Below are positions 19,986 through 31,463 of a stretch of DNA of 64,000 nt, piece after piece. Made by a program: the position numbers and the translations under genes. The notes beneath the pieces are model-generated. The model was not told the DNA's origin. It ran no database searches and worked only from the letters and a program-made list of their open reading frames with translations. Positions within the stretch are counted from its first letter, which is position 1, and each line of letters opens with the position of its first letter. The DNA comes from Linnemannia elongata (lineage: Eukaryota; Mortierellomycota; Mortierellomycetes; Mortierellales; Mortierellaceae). The stretch lies in assembly GCA_036320915.1 (NCBI GenBank), contig JAXBDG010000002.1, positions 4,182,001 to 4,246,000 of the forward strand, given 5' to 3'.

Positions 19986-21484
19986 ATCACTTTCAGGGTT
20001 CAGTTTGACGAATGGGGGTGGGGTTGGGAGAGATGGAGTGTGAGCGATAGGAGCGTTGATCGACCGAGTCAGCCAGGACTACTTCGTATGTACAATGGGA
20101 GTGCGTTGGTGAAGTGTGAGTCGTTTGTTGGGTTTGTTTTTTGTCCTGATGCTTCAACACGTTTGATGTTGTTGCTATTGCTGGTGGGGAGTCCAAGCTG
20201 TTCCTGTGTCCGTTGAGTGTGTGCTGGGTGAGTAAGCAAAGAGGGAAAAGCAAAAGGAAGGGCAGAAAAGGGTGGGACTGAAAAGAAGGGAAAGAAAAAA
20301 AAAAAAAAAAAAAAAAAAAGGTTGTGTGAAGGAACGAGTCAGAAGGAGGGGAATAGAGCGTGGAGGGAAGGAGAATGACAGTCCCTGTAGCTAGAAGCGA
20401 CTCAAGACTAGCATCCAAGCCTACGCTAGTGCAGAAGAAAAAGCGAGAAAAAAAGACATTACAGTACAATAGGTACCAAGCAAAACAAACAAAACAAACT
20501 GACCCCAACGCCCCTTATGCGTCTTGTGCGCAAGGGTGCTCCTGCTTCCTCCTTATTTTGTTGTTGCGTTGGGTCGACTACCTACTTGAATAAGAAAGCA
20601 TTGACAATGGCAATAAGGCGAACAGAATAGTACGCAAAGTAATCTAGGCCACTCCTTTCCTATCCAATATGCGAGACATGCGTGCAAGGGATCATGGAAA
20701 GCCGCCCTTTTTTTTCCCTTCATCCGTCAAAGAGTAGGTTGCTTGGGAACAGGAGCAAAGAAGATGTTAGGCACATTCCCGTGAACAGGTACACTGTGGG
20801 GTAAAAACACGCTCGACAATAAGAAAAAGATCAATATCATGCTATGCGGCTACGCAAATACGATCTGATGTCTCGGTGCAATGTGCACACTCAATATCTG
20901 CATAACAGTGTGCTCAATATCAACCATGCACACGAAACCCATTTATTCGAGTATTTCTTTGTTCTCCACATAGTCCTAGTCACTCTCCGTCAATCGTCAT
21001 TGAGCATCCACAATGACATCTAGCAGGAAGAATAAATAAAAAACAGAGCTACGAATGCCGTCCTAGTGGATCCTTTTTTGTTACTTCTATGTTCATTGTC
21101 CCTATCCTTCGCCAGATCCTTTCTTATTCGCCACTACGATGTTTGTGGTGGGTTTGTGCCTGACTTGTTCCCTGGCCGCCTTTTTTTTTCTATTTAACCA
21201 TCGTTCGTCCTTACTCTCGCTCCTTCTCATCTTGCTGGTTCACTTCTCATCCCTCCTCCACGCTATTCCACCAAAGCAAAACGCGCTTTTGTAGCCTACA
21301 CAGGAACAATTAGACACGAACGCGAATTCACGTCCATTCACATCAAGCCAAGATGAAAAACAATAAAAACCCACAGGAACCCATCACACCACCACCACCA
21401 CCAACTGTGCAATATGAACTAATAGGATACGAACACAATATACGACTACTATATCACCTTTTTCAAAACGCAAAAAAGAGCAAC
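19986..21484. other. Intergenic region with importin alpha promoter; no gene seen
   Basis: Divergent space between importin alpha (-) and the F-box pseudogene (+). On the importin sense strand a C/T-rich tract with a T run lies at plus 20225-20360, in line with a promoter or leader. From 20590 to 21484 I find only short frames and pyrimidine-rich sequence near 21160-21260. Confidence 0.45.
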
Positions 21485-22835
21485 TGAGAATATATCAACT
21501 GCAAATCCGACCCACTTCAAATACAACAACAAGAGCAACTTTCACCGCCCAGACTTGCTCCCCGACACCTCTCGCACCACTACAACAATAACGCCAACAA
21601 TAACTTCACCTTTCCTACCTATCGAGGACTGCCGACAGAACTCTGGCCCTTGATTCTGTCGTACCTCTATCCATCCGAGATGATTGTGGCTGCATGGGCT
21701 TGTCGTGCCTGGAGGTCTCTTGTCTTTTATCACCCAGGCTGGATAAAGATCTGCATCAATGCCCCAATTGTCTGGAGCACCCACGGGATTTGTTGCTGAC
21801 TCTTACAACAACAACTACAACTATGCAGGACCCTTCCTCTTCAGGTTGACTTGGAAATACGCCAAGCAAATGTGAGAACGATGCGTCAAGGGCGATTCAT
21901 TTGATACCGTGAACTGCTACCTCGTTCGCCTTCCTATCCCGGTGAGTCCTTCTGAAGAACATCAGTGGATGTTTTCGGACTGCCAGGTTGACATGGACCG
22001 CCAATACCCACAACTTATGCCGCCTTACCGGACAGAGTTTGAATTCGAGGATTATCGATTTCGATCAAGGATTGACAAAAAAACCCTCCGCCTAGGATAG
22101 ATACCATCTGATGGCGGCTTACATCAAAAAGTCATGCAGCGCCGCAACGAGTTCACAAAACATGGCGCGCCACGCACATCTTTTTTTTTTGGCTGAGGAC
22201 GTCGTTCGCTTGTCGCGTCAAATCCACGGCGGTGATATTGGGCTTGCAGTGTTGAGAGCGCGCGTCAATCCTCGGTTCTCGACCCGCGAGATGTACGAAG
22301 AAGCCCTTTTGGTCGCAGAGCCCATCTATGATCAACTGTTCAGTAGGTCCGAGAAAGAGGATCGTACAGCTGATAGCGACCATTGTCGTCATGCCGCACG
22401 ATCGCTCATCACACACAAGCGTCACATTCCAATACATCATGGTGAGAGTGTGGCGATCTTCACGATGTATGTCGAAATGGGCATGGGAAACCTCAGATCC
22501 GTTGTCGATGAATTTACGCTGGTGGCTGGCTGTACAAGTATGCTGGCTGGGTCAGTCCTTACCCGAGTGCAAGGAAAGTCCGCTTATCTCACTTGGCGAC
22601 CTACAACGGGATGACTGTGACCATGGAGAAGGAACAGATGACTGCCGGGACATTGGAACTTACGTTGCTGACCCCGAGGGAGGAGCAAAAGGAGGACGAA
22701 AAGATGATACTGGCTTTGAATAGCTGGACTTGGGGACGTGTCAGGGGCATCGTGGACGAATCGAATCCTCCAACACGGCATGATCCGGATTGGTCACCTG
22801 AGGTGGTGTGGAAGATGGAGACGTTGCTGAGTGAG
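21485..22835 (+). pseudogene. Decayed F-box protein gene
   Basis: An F-box is clear at about 21633-21750: GLPTELWPLILSYLYPSEM then AACRAWRSLVFY-like sequence ending HPGWIKI. The frame has no ATG after the in-frame stop at about 21485. Just past the F-box the frame ends in TGA near 21797, and the next frame carries on (GFVADSYNNNYNYAGPFLF), so there is a frameshift near 21780. That second frame meets TGA at 21873-21875, exactly where the intact F-box protein at 42495-44249 has the first Cys of a CxxC pair (here M-stop-ERC). More homology follows: LSRQIHGGDIGLA near 22210-22250 matches LARKVHGGDVGIA in the intact gene. Further breaks are seen near 22100 and 22612, then a last conserved block WTWGRVRGIVDESN. 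It may once have been a working F-box substrate adaptor; now it looks dead. Confidence 0.8.
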
Positions 22836-22974
22836 GAGACTGTATGTCCATGCTATCAGACAGGAGGCAGTGACGCGAAGAATAGCTAACGTGTTGGATA
22901 CAGACGCAGTCAACGCGTCGTAGTGTAATATCTTCTAGCACCCCTCATAAAAGCTCTTTCTTTCAATGACATAG

Positions 22975-23467
22975 TGTATGCCGATTCATTAGCTCTTTAT
23001 CGCGTTGTGGTAATGCTGCGTACGGAACATCTACTTTGCCTCCAAAGAGGAGGGAAAACAGGAGCGCATATCTTTGTTTTTTATCGCGGCGGCTATCTTT
23101 TGCTCAGCCCAAGAGCACCACGGATGATGATAAACGCTCTTTGTGTATCAGCTCTCACGTATCAGCAGTGGAATGACGTTTTTCCCCCTTCTTTGTTCAC
23201 CTTTTTTGATCAGCAGTCGCAGTCGCTGGACGCCGCTGATGGAGCTCCTGTTACACTGGAGAGGGTATGGGCGGTGGCCGAACCATTGAACGTGATAATG
23301 ATGACTTCAGAGGAGGAAGAGTGGAAGGAGGATGAAAGAGAATGCGGACAATGAGTAGTTGGACGTGGAGACGTATTAGGAATGGCATAGACGAATCAAT
23401 TCGACTGAACCCACAAGATCCGGAGTGGACGCCTGTGGTAGTTTGGAGGATGATGGAGACGTTGTAG
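22975..23467 (+). pseudogene. Second partial copy of the F-box gene 3' end
   Basis: Downstream of the pseudogene its C-terminal part appears again. WTWGRVRGIVDESNPP with DPDWSPEVVWKMETL (about 22728-22830) corresponds to WTWRRIRNGIDESI with DPEWTPVVVWRMMETL (about 23360-23467). The preceding parts also match in character (EEQKEDEKM and EEWKEDERE). A frame change near 23350 separates the parts, so this copy is broken too. It could be a tandem partial duplication or the remnant of a neighbouring paralogue. Confidence 0.65.
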
Positions 23468-23844
23468 GGTAAAGAGTCCACCGACGCTGTCAAGTAGGCT
23501 GCCGTGGCACGTGTTTTTACCCACTTGAGTGGGTGAGTGATAGAGAAGTGGATATCGTTTTTTTTCTCCCACCGTTGGAGATCATCCCCTTGTTCAATTA
23601 ATCAGTTAATAGACACTGATTGTGCCTGACTGATCCCTTCCAGGAACAATGTACTTTCGGAGTCTGTGCGACGGATTAACATAACAAGTCACTTTTTTTT
23701 TTTACCTTTCACACTCACTTCCCAGTCCCTCCGAAACAAAGAGCCACTTTGCCTCAATGACACTTCGCTGCTCTCTTTTTCTCTCATTCAACCTTTGAGA
23801 TCAGCTTCGGGATCAACGGGACACTCTCACTCAGACAGACAGGA
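23468..23844 (+). promoter_or_regulatory. Intergenic region and promoter of GUF1
   Basis: A 377-base gap with T runs (23559-23567 and 23693-23702) and C/T-rich sequence just before the GUF1 start, the usual leader style of this window. No gene is seen. Confidence 0.4.
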
Positions 23845-26524
23845 ATGAATCTCTCGACATCACTGCTGGACGGGGTCTGCAGGGTGCGTCCTTGCATCAG
23901 TCACAGAACACTCACCACCCTGATCAGACCAACAACTATGAGGAGGGTCACCAGAGAAGTCTCCTGGCCCGGCCATAGGCGGACGTACACCTCTTCAGCC
24001 ACAGACCCTACAAAGGAGATCGGTCAAGGATACAGGGTACCTTTTTTTCCCAGCATTCAATTTCGTTCCGCACGGGCGATCCAGGATGCTACCCTTTACA
24101 ATTGAACGTGAGGACTGACCAGAATTGCTGTTTTTTCTCTTTTACATTTTTGGACCCAAATAATAGATGCAGCCAAACTCACTAGGATCTATGGAGTTGG
24201 AGGCATTCAAGACGGATCAAATCAGGAACTTTAGTATCATTGCCCACGTCGGTAAGGAGGAATTGTGCCTGATTCATGTACACTGGGGTCAAGGGAGGAC
24301 GCCACTAGTCGGGATGGTTCATACCTGCATCATTGACTAACTGCTGGACCATCATTGAATTGTCCTCTAGACCACGGAAAGAGCACATTGGCAGATAGGT
24401 ATGAGCTCACTGGAGTTATGGCTTGCTGGGTCACAGGATAGTAACCGCCGGATTCAACTCAGAGTACATAAGACTAATGTGTTTGGATGTTTGAATTGGA
24501 CCTTAGGCTATTGGAATTGGCGCAAACGATCACAAAGCGCAAGGACAATAAGCAGGTTCTGGATAAACTCAGAGTCGAGCGTGAACGAGGCATCACAGTC
24601 AAAGCACAGGTACGTCGAACAGGACCCTTCTAAGAGGAGCAATTGGCACCATGCACCTCTGACACAGCAGCCTCGTTTACTGATTTACTTTTTAACATTG
24701 GTCGCATGTAAACTGATAGAGTGCATCGATGTTTTACGACTACAAGGGGAAAAAGTACCTGCTGAACCTTATCGACACACCGGTATGCTTACACATGAAC
24801 TCGACACTTGCCGCCTTCAGAGATAAAAAATACCTGGATCGCTAAACTTAAAGACAGAGGAAGACACTCACCATTTTTTTTTTGGATCCTTCTTGCTTTC
24901 GGGAAACATAGGGACACATGGACTTCAACTTTGAAGTGTCGCGGTCATTGGCCGCCTGTCAGGGTACACTATTGCTCGTCGACGCCGCACAGGGAATCCA
25001 GGCACAAACGGTCGCCAACTTTTACCTTGCTTTTGGTCAAGATATCAAGATTCTCCCTGTCATCAACAAGGTATACTACGGCACCCCCGTCAACAAAACC
25101 CTTTCAGCAATTAATTCGTTTTGGCTCGCGACGAACAGCAAGTACTTATCCCCCCCTTATTTGGTTGACATTTTCACTACTTTGCTTGTTGTGGGTAGAT
25201 TGACCTCCCATCCGCAGAACCGGAACGTGTTGCTTCACAGATCGAGGTTGCGTTCGAGATGCCCGCAGAAGAGTGTTTAAAGATCTCTGCAAAGTCCAAT
25301 CTCAATGTGGATCAGATCCTGCCTACCATTATCGAGAGCGTCCCACCGTAAGATCTCAAATTTTTTTCCGTCTGTGCGCGACAGCTGTTATTTTGGGCAA
25401 TTTTATCCTAACCGGCTGGTGATAAATTCTGTAATTTTTTAGACCATCGGGAGATGTTGAAGCGCCGTTCAAGGCACTGCTATTCGACTCATGGCACGAC
25501 ACGTATGTTGGTGTTGTCTGTCTCATGGCTGTTATCGATGGCCGTGTCAAGAAAGGTGAAAAAAAACAACCTTCAATAGCTTTTGCAGGATTTAGTGCAT
25601 TGAATGGAGCAGCCTGCTTTTCACGCGAAACAACATTTTCTAACACGCGTTTTCGGGATGATGGATCGTGTCTTTTAGGTGACAAGATCGTGTCGGCACA
25701 TTCGGAGAGAAAGTACGAGGTTATGGAGACAGGAATCATGTACCCAGAACAGACGCCTACAGCCTCTTTGTATGTCCTCTGCCCTACTTGCATCACCTAT
25801 TTAAGTGCACACAAAGAGTCAACATACATCACCGCATCCTAACTGAACTTTGTCAATGCACGCAATAACCTACGAAAATAGACAGGCGGGTCAGGTGGGT
25901 TACTTTGTCCTAAACATGAAGGCCCTCAGCGAATCCCACGTTGGCGACACCTTCTTTGACCACAAACACATTGGTACGCCCATGCCGGGGTTCATCCCTG
26001 CAAAACCCATGGTCTGGGCCGGTATCTTCCCGATCGACACTGCTGATTTCGAGAAACTGGATCATAGCATTGCGAAACTGACGTTGAGTGATTCGTCAGT
26101 GTTGATTCAGAAGGAGACGAGTACTGCCTTGGGCCAGGGGTGGAGGTTGGGGTTTCTGGGAACTTTGCATATGGATGTCTTTCGGCAGCGCCTTGAGCAG
26201 GTAATGTTTTTTTGCGATTATCTGATTTGCGGGACTTGATTGTTTCTCTCTACGTAACATATTGTGAGGCAAGGAAACTAACGAAGGGCATTCTGAAAAT
26301 ATATATAGGAATATGACGCAAATATTATTATCACAGCACCAACAGTGCCTTACAGAGTCGAGTACCGCGACGGAACCGAGAAGCTGATCCGCAATCCGAC
26401 AGAATTCCCGGACATGGACGAGATCAGTCAAAAAGTCAGAAGTGTTCAGGAGCCCATGGTCCGGTCGACCATTATTTTCCCTAAAGAGTATCTCGGCGAT
26501 ATCATGGTCCTCTGCGGCGTAAGT

Positions 26525-26563
<39 letters not shown>

Positions 26564-27523
26564 GTTTTATCTCCAATCCTTGTCAATATCGCATGGAATC
26601 GCGGGGCTCAAGAAGTATAAACAAAAAAACTAACATTGCCCTTTTCTACTCTTGTTTTTTTGCAATGAATGGCAATAGTCGAGGAGAGGAGTCCAGCTGG
26701 AACACACCTATTTAGACGAGAGCAGGGTGCTGCTCAAGTATAGGTTACCACTGGCGGAGGTTGTCACGGATTTCCATCAGGAGTTGAAGGGTCGGTCGAG
26801 TGGGTTTGCGTCTTTTGATTATGAAGAAGACGGCTACGACGACGCCGACCTCGTCAAGGTATTTTCACAGCCTCACGCATCGGAAAAAAAGAATCGTTGG
26901 ATTTCTACAACGTACAAAAAATGTGTTATTTCGCCCTTCTTTTACTCAAACCAAACCCCATTTATTAACAACACCATTTTTTTTTACCACCTCTTTCCAA
27001 ACAAAAACGTTAGATGAACATTGTCCTGAACTCAAAACCGGTAGACGCGCTCTCAATCATCCTCCACAGATCGCAGGCAGAACTGGTAGGTCGGGACTGG
27101 GTCAAACGCCTCAAGGGATTGCTCTCCCGTCAACTATTCGAGATTGTGATCCAGGCCTCGGTTGGGAACAAGATTATTGCCCGTGAAGGGCTGAGTGCGA
27201 TGCGCAAGAATGTTACCGCCAAATGTTATGGAGGTGATGTTTCTCGAAAGATGAAACTTCTTAACAAACAGGTATGGCTTTTTTTTTTTTTTTTTTTTTT
27301 TTTTTGTGGGTAAATGTTTGTTGGCTGTTTTGTTTTTTGTACGTTTGTGGTTGTACCCTTGAGCATTGCTTTGTTGCAAAGTTTCTCACATGTTCCGCGT
27401 TTCTTCACCTGTCATTTTTTTTCACAACACTTATAGAAAGAGGGAAAGAAGCGGATGAAGGCCATTGGAGGTGTAGAGGTCAGTCAGGAGGCATTCTATG
27501 ACTTTATGTCCAAGAAAAAATAA
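23845..27523 (+). CDS. GUF1: Mitochondrial elongation factor 4 (GUF1/LepA GTPase)
   Basis: GUF1 is the mitochondrial form of LepA/EF4, a ribosome-bound GTPase that supports protein synthesis under stress. Fourteen exons (23845-24036, 24167-24251, 24371-24398, 24507-24609, 24720-24782, 24912-25070, 25199-25347, 25443-25555, 25679-25769, 25882-26200, 26309-26518, 26679-26858, 27014-27271, 27437-27523) give 678 residues. Exon 1 codes for an Arg/Ser/Thr-rich mitochondrial presequence. GTPase motifs are intact: AHVDHGKST (G1, 90-98), ERGITVKAQ (G2), DTPGHMDF (G3), NKID (G4, 209-212) and SAKSNLN (G5). Domain II, the LepA-specific part ([15 protein letters not shown]) and the C-terminal domain ([41 protein letters not shown]) all follow in order. 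All introns are GT-TAG. The first in-frame Met after the presequence is M65, but the presequence argues for the upstream start. Confidence 0.96.
26528..26561. repeat. (CT)n microsatellite in GUF1 intron 11
   Basis: A CT run of about 17 copies lies a few bases after the donor site of GUF1 intron 11. Confidence 0.9.
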
Positions 27524-27601
27524 AAAGAAAAAACTTGTTCATCTCTACTCTAAACGTCTAAGATCGAAAACAAAATGAACGGAGGGAGGGGAGGGATATT
27601 A

Positions 27602-27604
<3 letters not shown>

Positions 27605-27688
<84 letters not shown>
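27605..27688. repeat. (GA)n microsatellite, about 42 copies
   Basis: An uninterrupted run in the narrow gap between the stop of GUF1 (27523) and that of the esterase (27701, -). It begins only 12 bases past the esterase stop codon, so it must lie in the esterase 3' untranslated region, read there as CU repeats. Confidence 0.95.
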
Positions 27689-27691
<3 letters not shown>

Positions 27692-27700
27692 GGCACTTGC

Positions 27701-30450
27701 TCAGATATGACCGCTGTCGTCGTCGTGAGTATCAATACCGAGCTGGTCCAAGTAGGCAACACGACGGTGCTCATAGATGGTAACGGCATCGCGAGTGTAT
27801 TCCTGCTCCCACTTCAAGACCGCAGCACTGGTCTGACGAGGGTTCGACAATGTTGCCGGACGCACATTCACCAATCCCAGATCTGACTCCTCTCCGCCTT
27901 CCTTGATCGACTGAACACTCGCATCACCCCACGCTTGGACTCCCAGCTGAACCTGAGGAATCTTGATCATATCCAAAAGCTCCTCACCAACAACACGGAC
28001 CAGCTCCTTCATTTCAGGGACGATACCAGTCATCTGCATGAACGCATGGGAGACACCAGAAACAATCCGAAGGGCGTCGCTCTCGAGGTCAGCACCGGCT
28101 GCGCGCTTGGCACGACGCATCTTGGCCATGAAGATGATGGAATCGTCAACCAGAGGGTCCTTTTCGCCGGTGATGATGTAGGTACGAGGATATTGTGCCA
28201 GGATGTGGTCAGGTGTATAGATGGGCGAGACCAGGTAGTCCGACTTGTGGTCCAGCGTGGTGTCCCCTCCAATGTACATCACCATCAACGCACGTAACTA
28301 ATTTGTGTTCATTGGAAAGAGCATGTTAATGGTTAATATTTTCTCCTTGCCCAAGCTCGAAAAAAAAGTAACCGTAAAGAGATGCCAAAAAGGAAATCAC
28401 TTACGAAGGAGGAACCAAGGACTTGGTCATCCATGAAGGCCGCCTTGCTGTTCAAAGTCATGCCATCTCCACGTCCAGGACGCGCTTTCAGGATATCTTC
28501 AGGAATATGTCCGCGCTCGATCTCTTCCTCGATAACTGCCAAGTCGCTGTTACTCATCCAGAAGTCAAGACCGACGTGCATGCAAGGGTAGACCATCAAC
28601 AGACCCACGGGCTTGGGAAGAACTGGGCGGTGCTCGATAATCATGTTCATCACTGACGCCGAGAACGTGCCTCCACTATTTTTGTTATGCACAGACAAGA
28701 AAAAAATCACAGACAAGTTAGTCCATTGTTCTTTAGCGCATTCCGATGCATATGAAAAAAAATGCTTAAAAAAGTAACGTACGCAGAGTCACCGGCGAGG
28801 GCAATGCGAGGTTGGACAGAGCCCTTCAATCCAATGCAGGCTCCCTTGGTCGCGACGATCATCTTGTAGATATCGAAACACTCATTGAGGCCGTGGGGGA
28901 AGGGGAACTCGGGAGCCTTCTTGTAATCGATGCTGATAATGGGAATGTTTGTCTGTCCAGCCCACGCCATCAGGTAATCCGCATGACACGAAGGACGCAT
29001 CGCAACGAATCTATTACAAGTTTCATCGGTGAGGACGGTTAGTGGATGTTTTTCTCTCTCCCTCGTGTTTAGTTACTCGCAGTAGGTCGTGCTCACTAGC
29101 TTCTCATTTTCCTTCGCTTTCCTTCTCCTTCTATAACGATCTCTCGTCTTTCTTTGTTTATATGATCATGTTTTTACAAGTAAACATTTTCATCTCGTTT
29201 CTCTCTCTATCTCTCTCGTTCCTGTCTTGATGTTCCTCACAGAATAAATCCATCCTCACAACAACAAAATAAAGAAAACAATGAACTTACCCGCCACCAG
29301 GAATGTCGAGAATGATAGACTCAGAAGAAGCATACTCCTCCTCAGTACCCTTGAACAAGATCGTGACCAAGACCTCCGAGTCCGAATGACACCCCTCACC
29401 CTTTGACAATCGAACCACAATCTCTTTCCGAATCCCAAGTCTGGGAGCATTGACCCAGGTCATCAAGCGAATAACAGGGTGCAACATCTTTTCCCAGGAC
29501 CGACGCATATGGGTAGCCGTGATGACCTTCAGCATCATGTTGTTTTTCTCGACGGCTCGTTTGGGGAAGAAGAGGTAGAAGATGGAAAAGATGGCGGACA
29601 TTGTGTCGCGGAGGGGTTTGGGGCGGATGTTTTGGGAGGTGAAGAATCCTGCGTCGAGGGCGGAGAGGATCCATAAGCCTCTGGTGTATCCACGCGTGTA
29701 CCTACGCGAGAACTGTTTGAACAATGTAAGGTTTTTTGGTGTTGTTAGAGCGGGAAGATAGAAGCCATGGCGCAAGAGATGTACACAAAGATGGATTATG
29801 TACACAGGAGAGCGATGGAACAACAACAACGGACAAGCACGAGGGAATTGCATTTCTGAAAAAAGGAGAGGAGGAGGGAAGAGGGGGTACAAAGCAAGAG
29901 ATATGTGCATGGAAAAGAAGCAAGGGAGCAATTGAGTCGGTTTGAGAAGGGAAGGAAGGACAGAACGAAAGGATAGGAGATAGTGTAAATGGGAGAGAAA
30001 CAATGTGAAGAAAAAAACTAGTGCGTACCATCTTTTTCTCGGGTTCAGCGGGGGTGAGACTGAGGAGGAGATCGGCATGGTGTGCAGCGTACAGGGTGGT
30101 GAGGGCACCGATGAGGATCTGCCATGGCGTATATTTTTTCAGTAGGTTGTGGAGCTTTTGAAATGGACGCGGACCTGTTGCTGGGACCTTCCTCAGTGCG
30201 ACATAACTATAGGGTGTGGATTTGAAGTGGGTAGGAAAAAAGAGTGGAGTTTTTAGATGAGAGAGCGTGGAGGAGAAAGTGTTTGGTTCTCCACAAGACA
30301 AAGGGACAAAAGAGAGCAAACCAAATGTCATAAGAAAAGAGCAGCAGGAACTGAAGAAGGGGGTATTTGTACCTACCTCATGAGGAGGACGACGATCGCC
30401 TGGATCTTATCCCAGGAAGGCGAGGGTCTACCAGCGATGTGTCCGAGCAT
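27701..30450 (-). CDS. Alpha/beta-hydrolase, hormone-sensitive-lipase-type esterase
   Basis: Six exons (30450-30377, 30206-30029, 29712-29291, 29010-28783, 28675-28405, 28297-27701) give 589 residues. The alpha/beta-hydrolase fold-3 core shows ILDIPGGGFVAM (about 219-229; oxyanion-hole region), ISIDYKKAPEFPFPHGLNE, the nucleophile elbow GDSAGG with Ser300 (split between exons 4 and 5), ITGEKDPLVDD with likely catalytic Asp438, and VSHAFMQM with likely His475. These fit the hormone-sensitive-lipase family of carboxylester hydrolases. The usual HGGG of this family reads PGGG here. The first 84 residues hold two moderately hydrophobic stretches (IQAIVVLLM and WQILIGALTTLYAA) that could tie it to a membrane. 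The substrate is not known; lipid, sterol-ester or xenobiotic ester hydrolysis are all possible. Confidence 0.88.
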
Positions 30451-31463
30451 GTGTGAGTGTCGGTGAGTTGAGGAGGAGGAGGAGGAGGAGTAGGTGAATG
30501 AGTGAGTTGAAGAAGGAAGGAGGATGAATGTGAATGAGTTAGGCTCGAATGAGGGTGGAAGAGAGAGAAGGAGAGAAAGGAGGAGTCAGCCTAGGGGTGT
30601 GAGTGAGAGCGAGGAAAGTCTGACGAGAGTGGAGAAGAAGAAAAAAGGAAAAGGGGAAAGAAGAGAAAGAAAGAACGATGAAGGAAAGGAAAAGGAGAGA
30701 AGAAGAAAGAAAGAGAGGATCGGGTTTGTCCTCGCAGAGTGTGGAGAAGAAGGAGGAGGGGTTTTTGTATGGATGTATATATGGATCGAGGAGGAGGAGG
30801 AGGAGGAGGAGGAGGAGAATGAGGACGAGAATGAGGTAGGAAAAAGGAGTCTGTCTCTCTGTTGTACTACTACTGTACAAGGAACAAAACAAGGAACAAA
30901 AGACAAAAGAGAAATAGATCCGTGGGCATGACACTAGGAAAGAAAAAAAGAAGGTTTTATTTGGTTGCAACAAATTCCACGTGAAAGAGATAGGTATATC
31001 AATTCATAGAGAGAGAGAGAGAGGTGTGACTAGAAAATCATAAGGCCAGTCAATTCAATAATCCATAGCTACAGCTACTTTCTAGACGAATACGGGTTTT
31101 CATTCGACCGGGTACCTTGCAACCAGTACTACTAACAAGGCGTACATACTGTTACATGTAACATGTATTTGCTGCAGACAGGACAAAACAAACAAAATGA
31201 GCAGCCAGTGCATCTTGGACGCGTTCGTATGATATCAAGTTCATGTCAACCACATAGCCTTCCAACATCACCGTACCCACCAAAATAAACAAGGACAAAA
31301 AAAAAAGGCATGAGTGAATGAAAATATATAAAGTAATGTGTCTACTTTGCTGAAAGGGTATTGTGATTAATAAAGACGAATGAATGAATGAATGAATCTA
31401 TGAAAAAAATAAAAGAACTCGTAGTAGTAGAATAAATGATAATTAACAAAATGAAGAGAGAAA
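30451..31463 (-). promoter_or_regulatory. Esterase promoter and intergenic space
   Basis: On the esterase sense strand 30470-30830 is a long C/T-rich tract with CTC and TTC repeats directly before the start codon. 30930-31463 must hold the 3' untranslated region of the coiled-coil gene's neighbour space; a short GA repeat lies at 31008-31023. No gene is seen. Confidence 0.45.
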
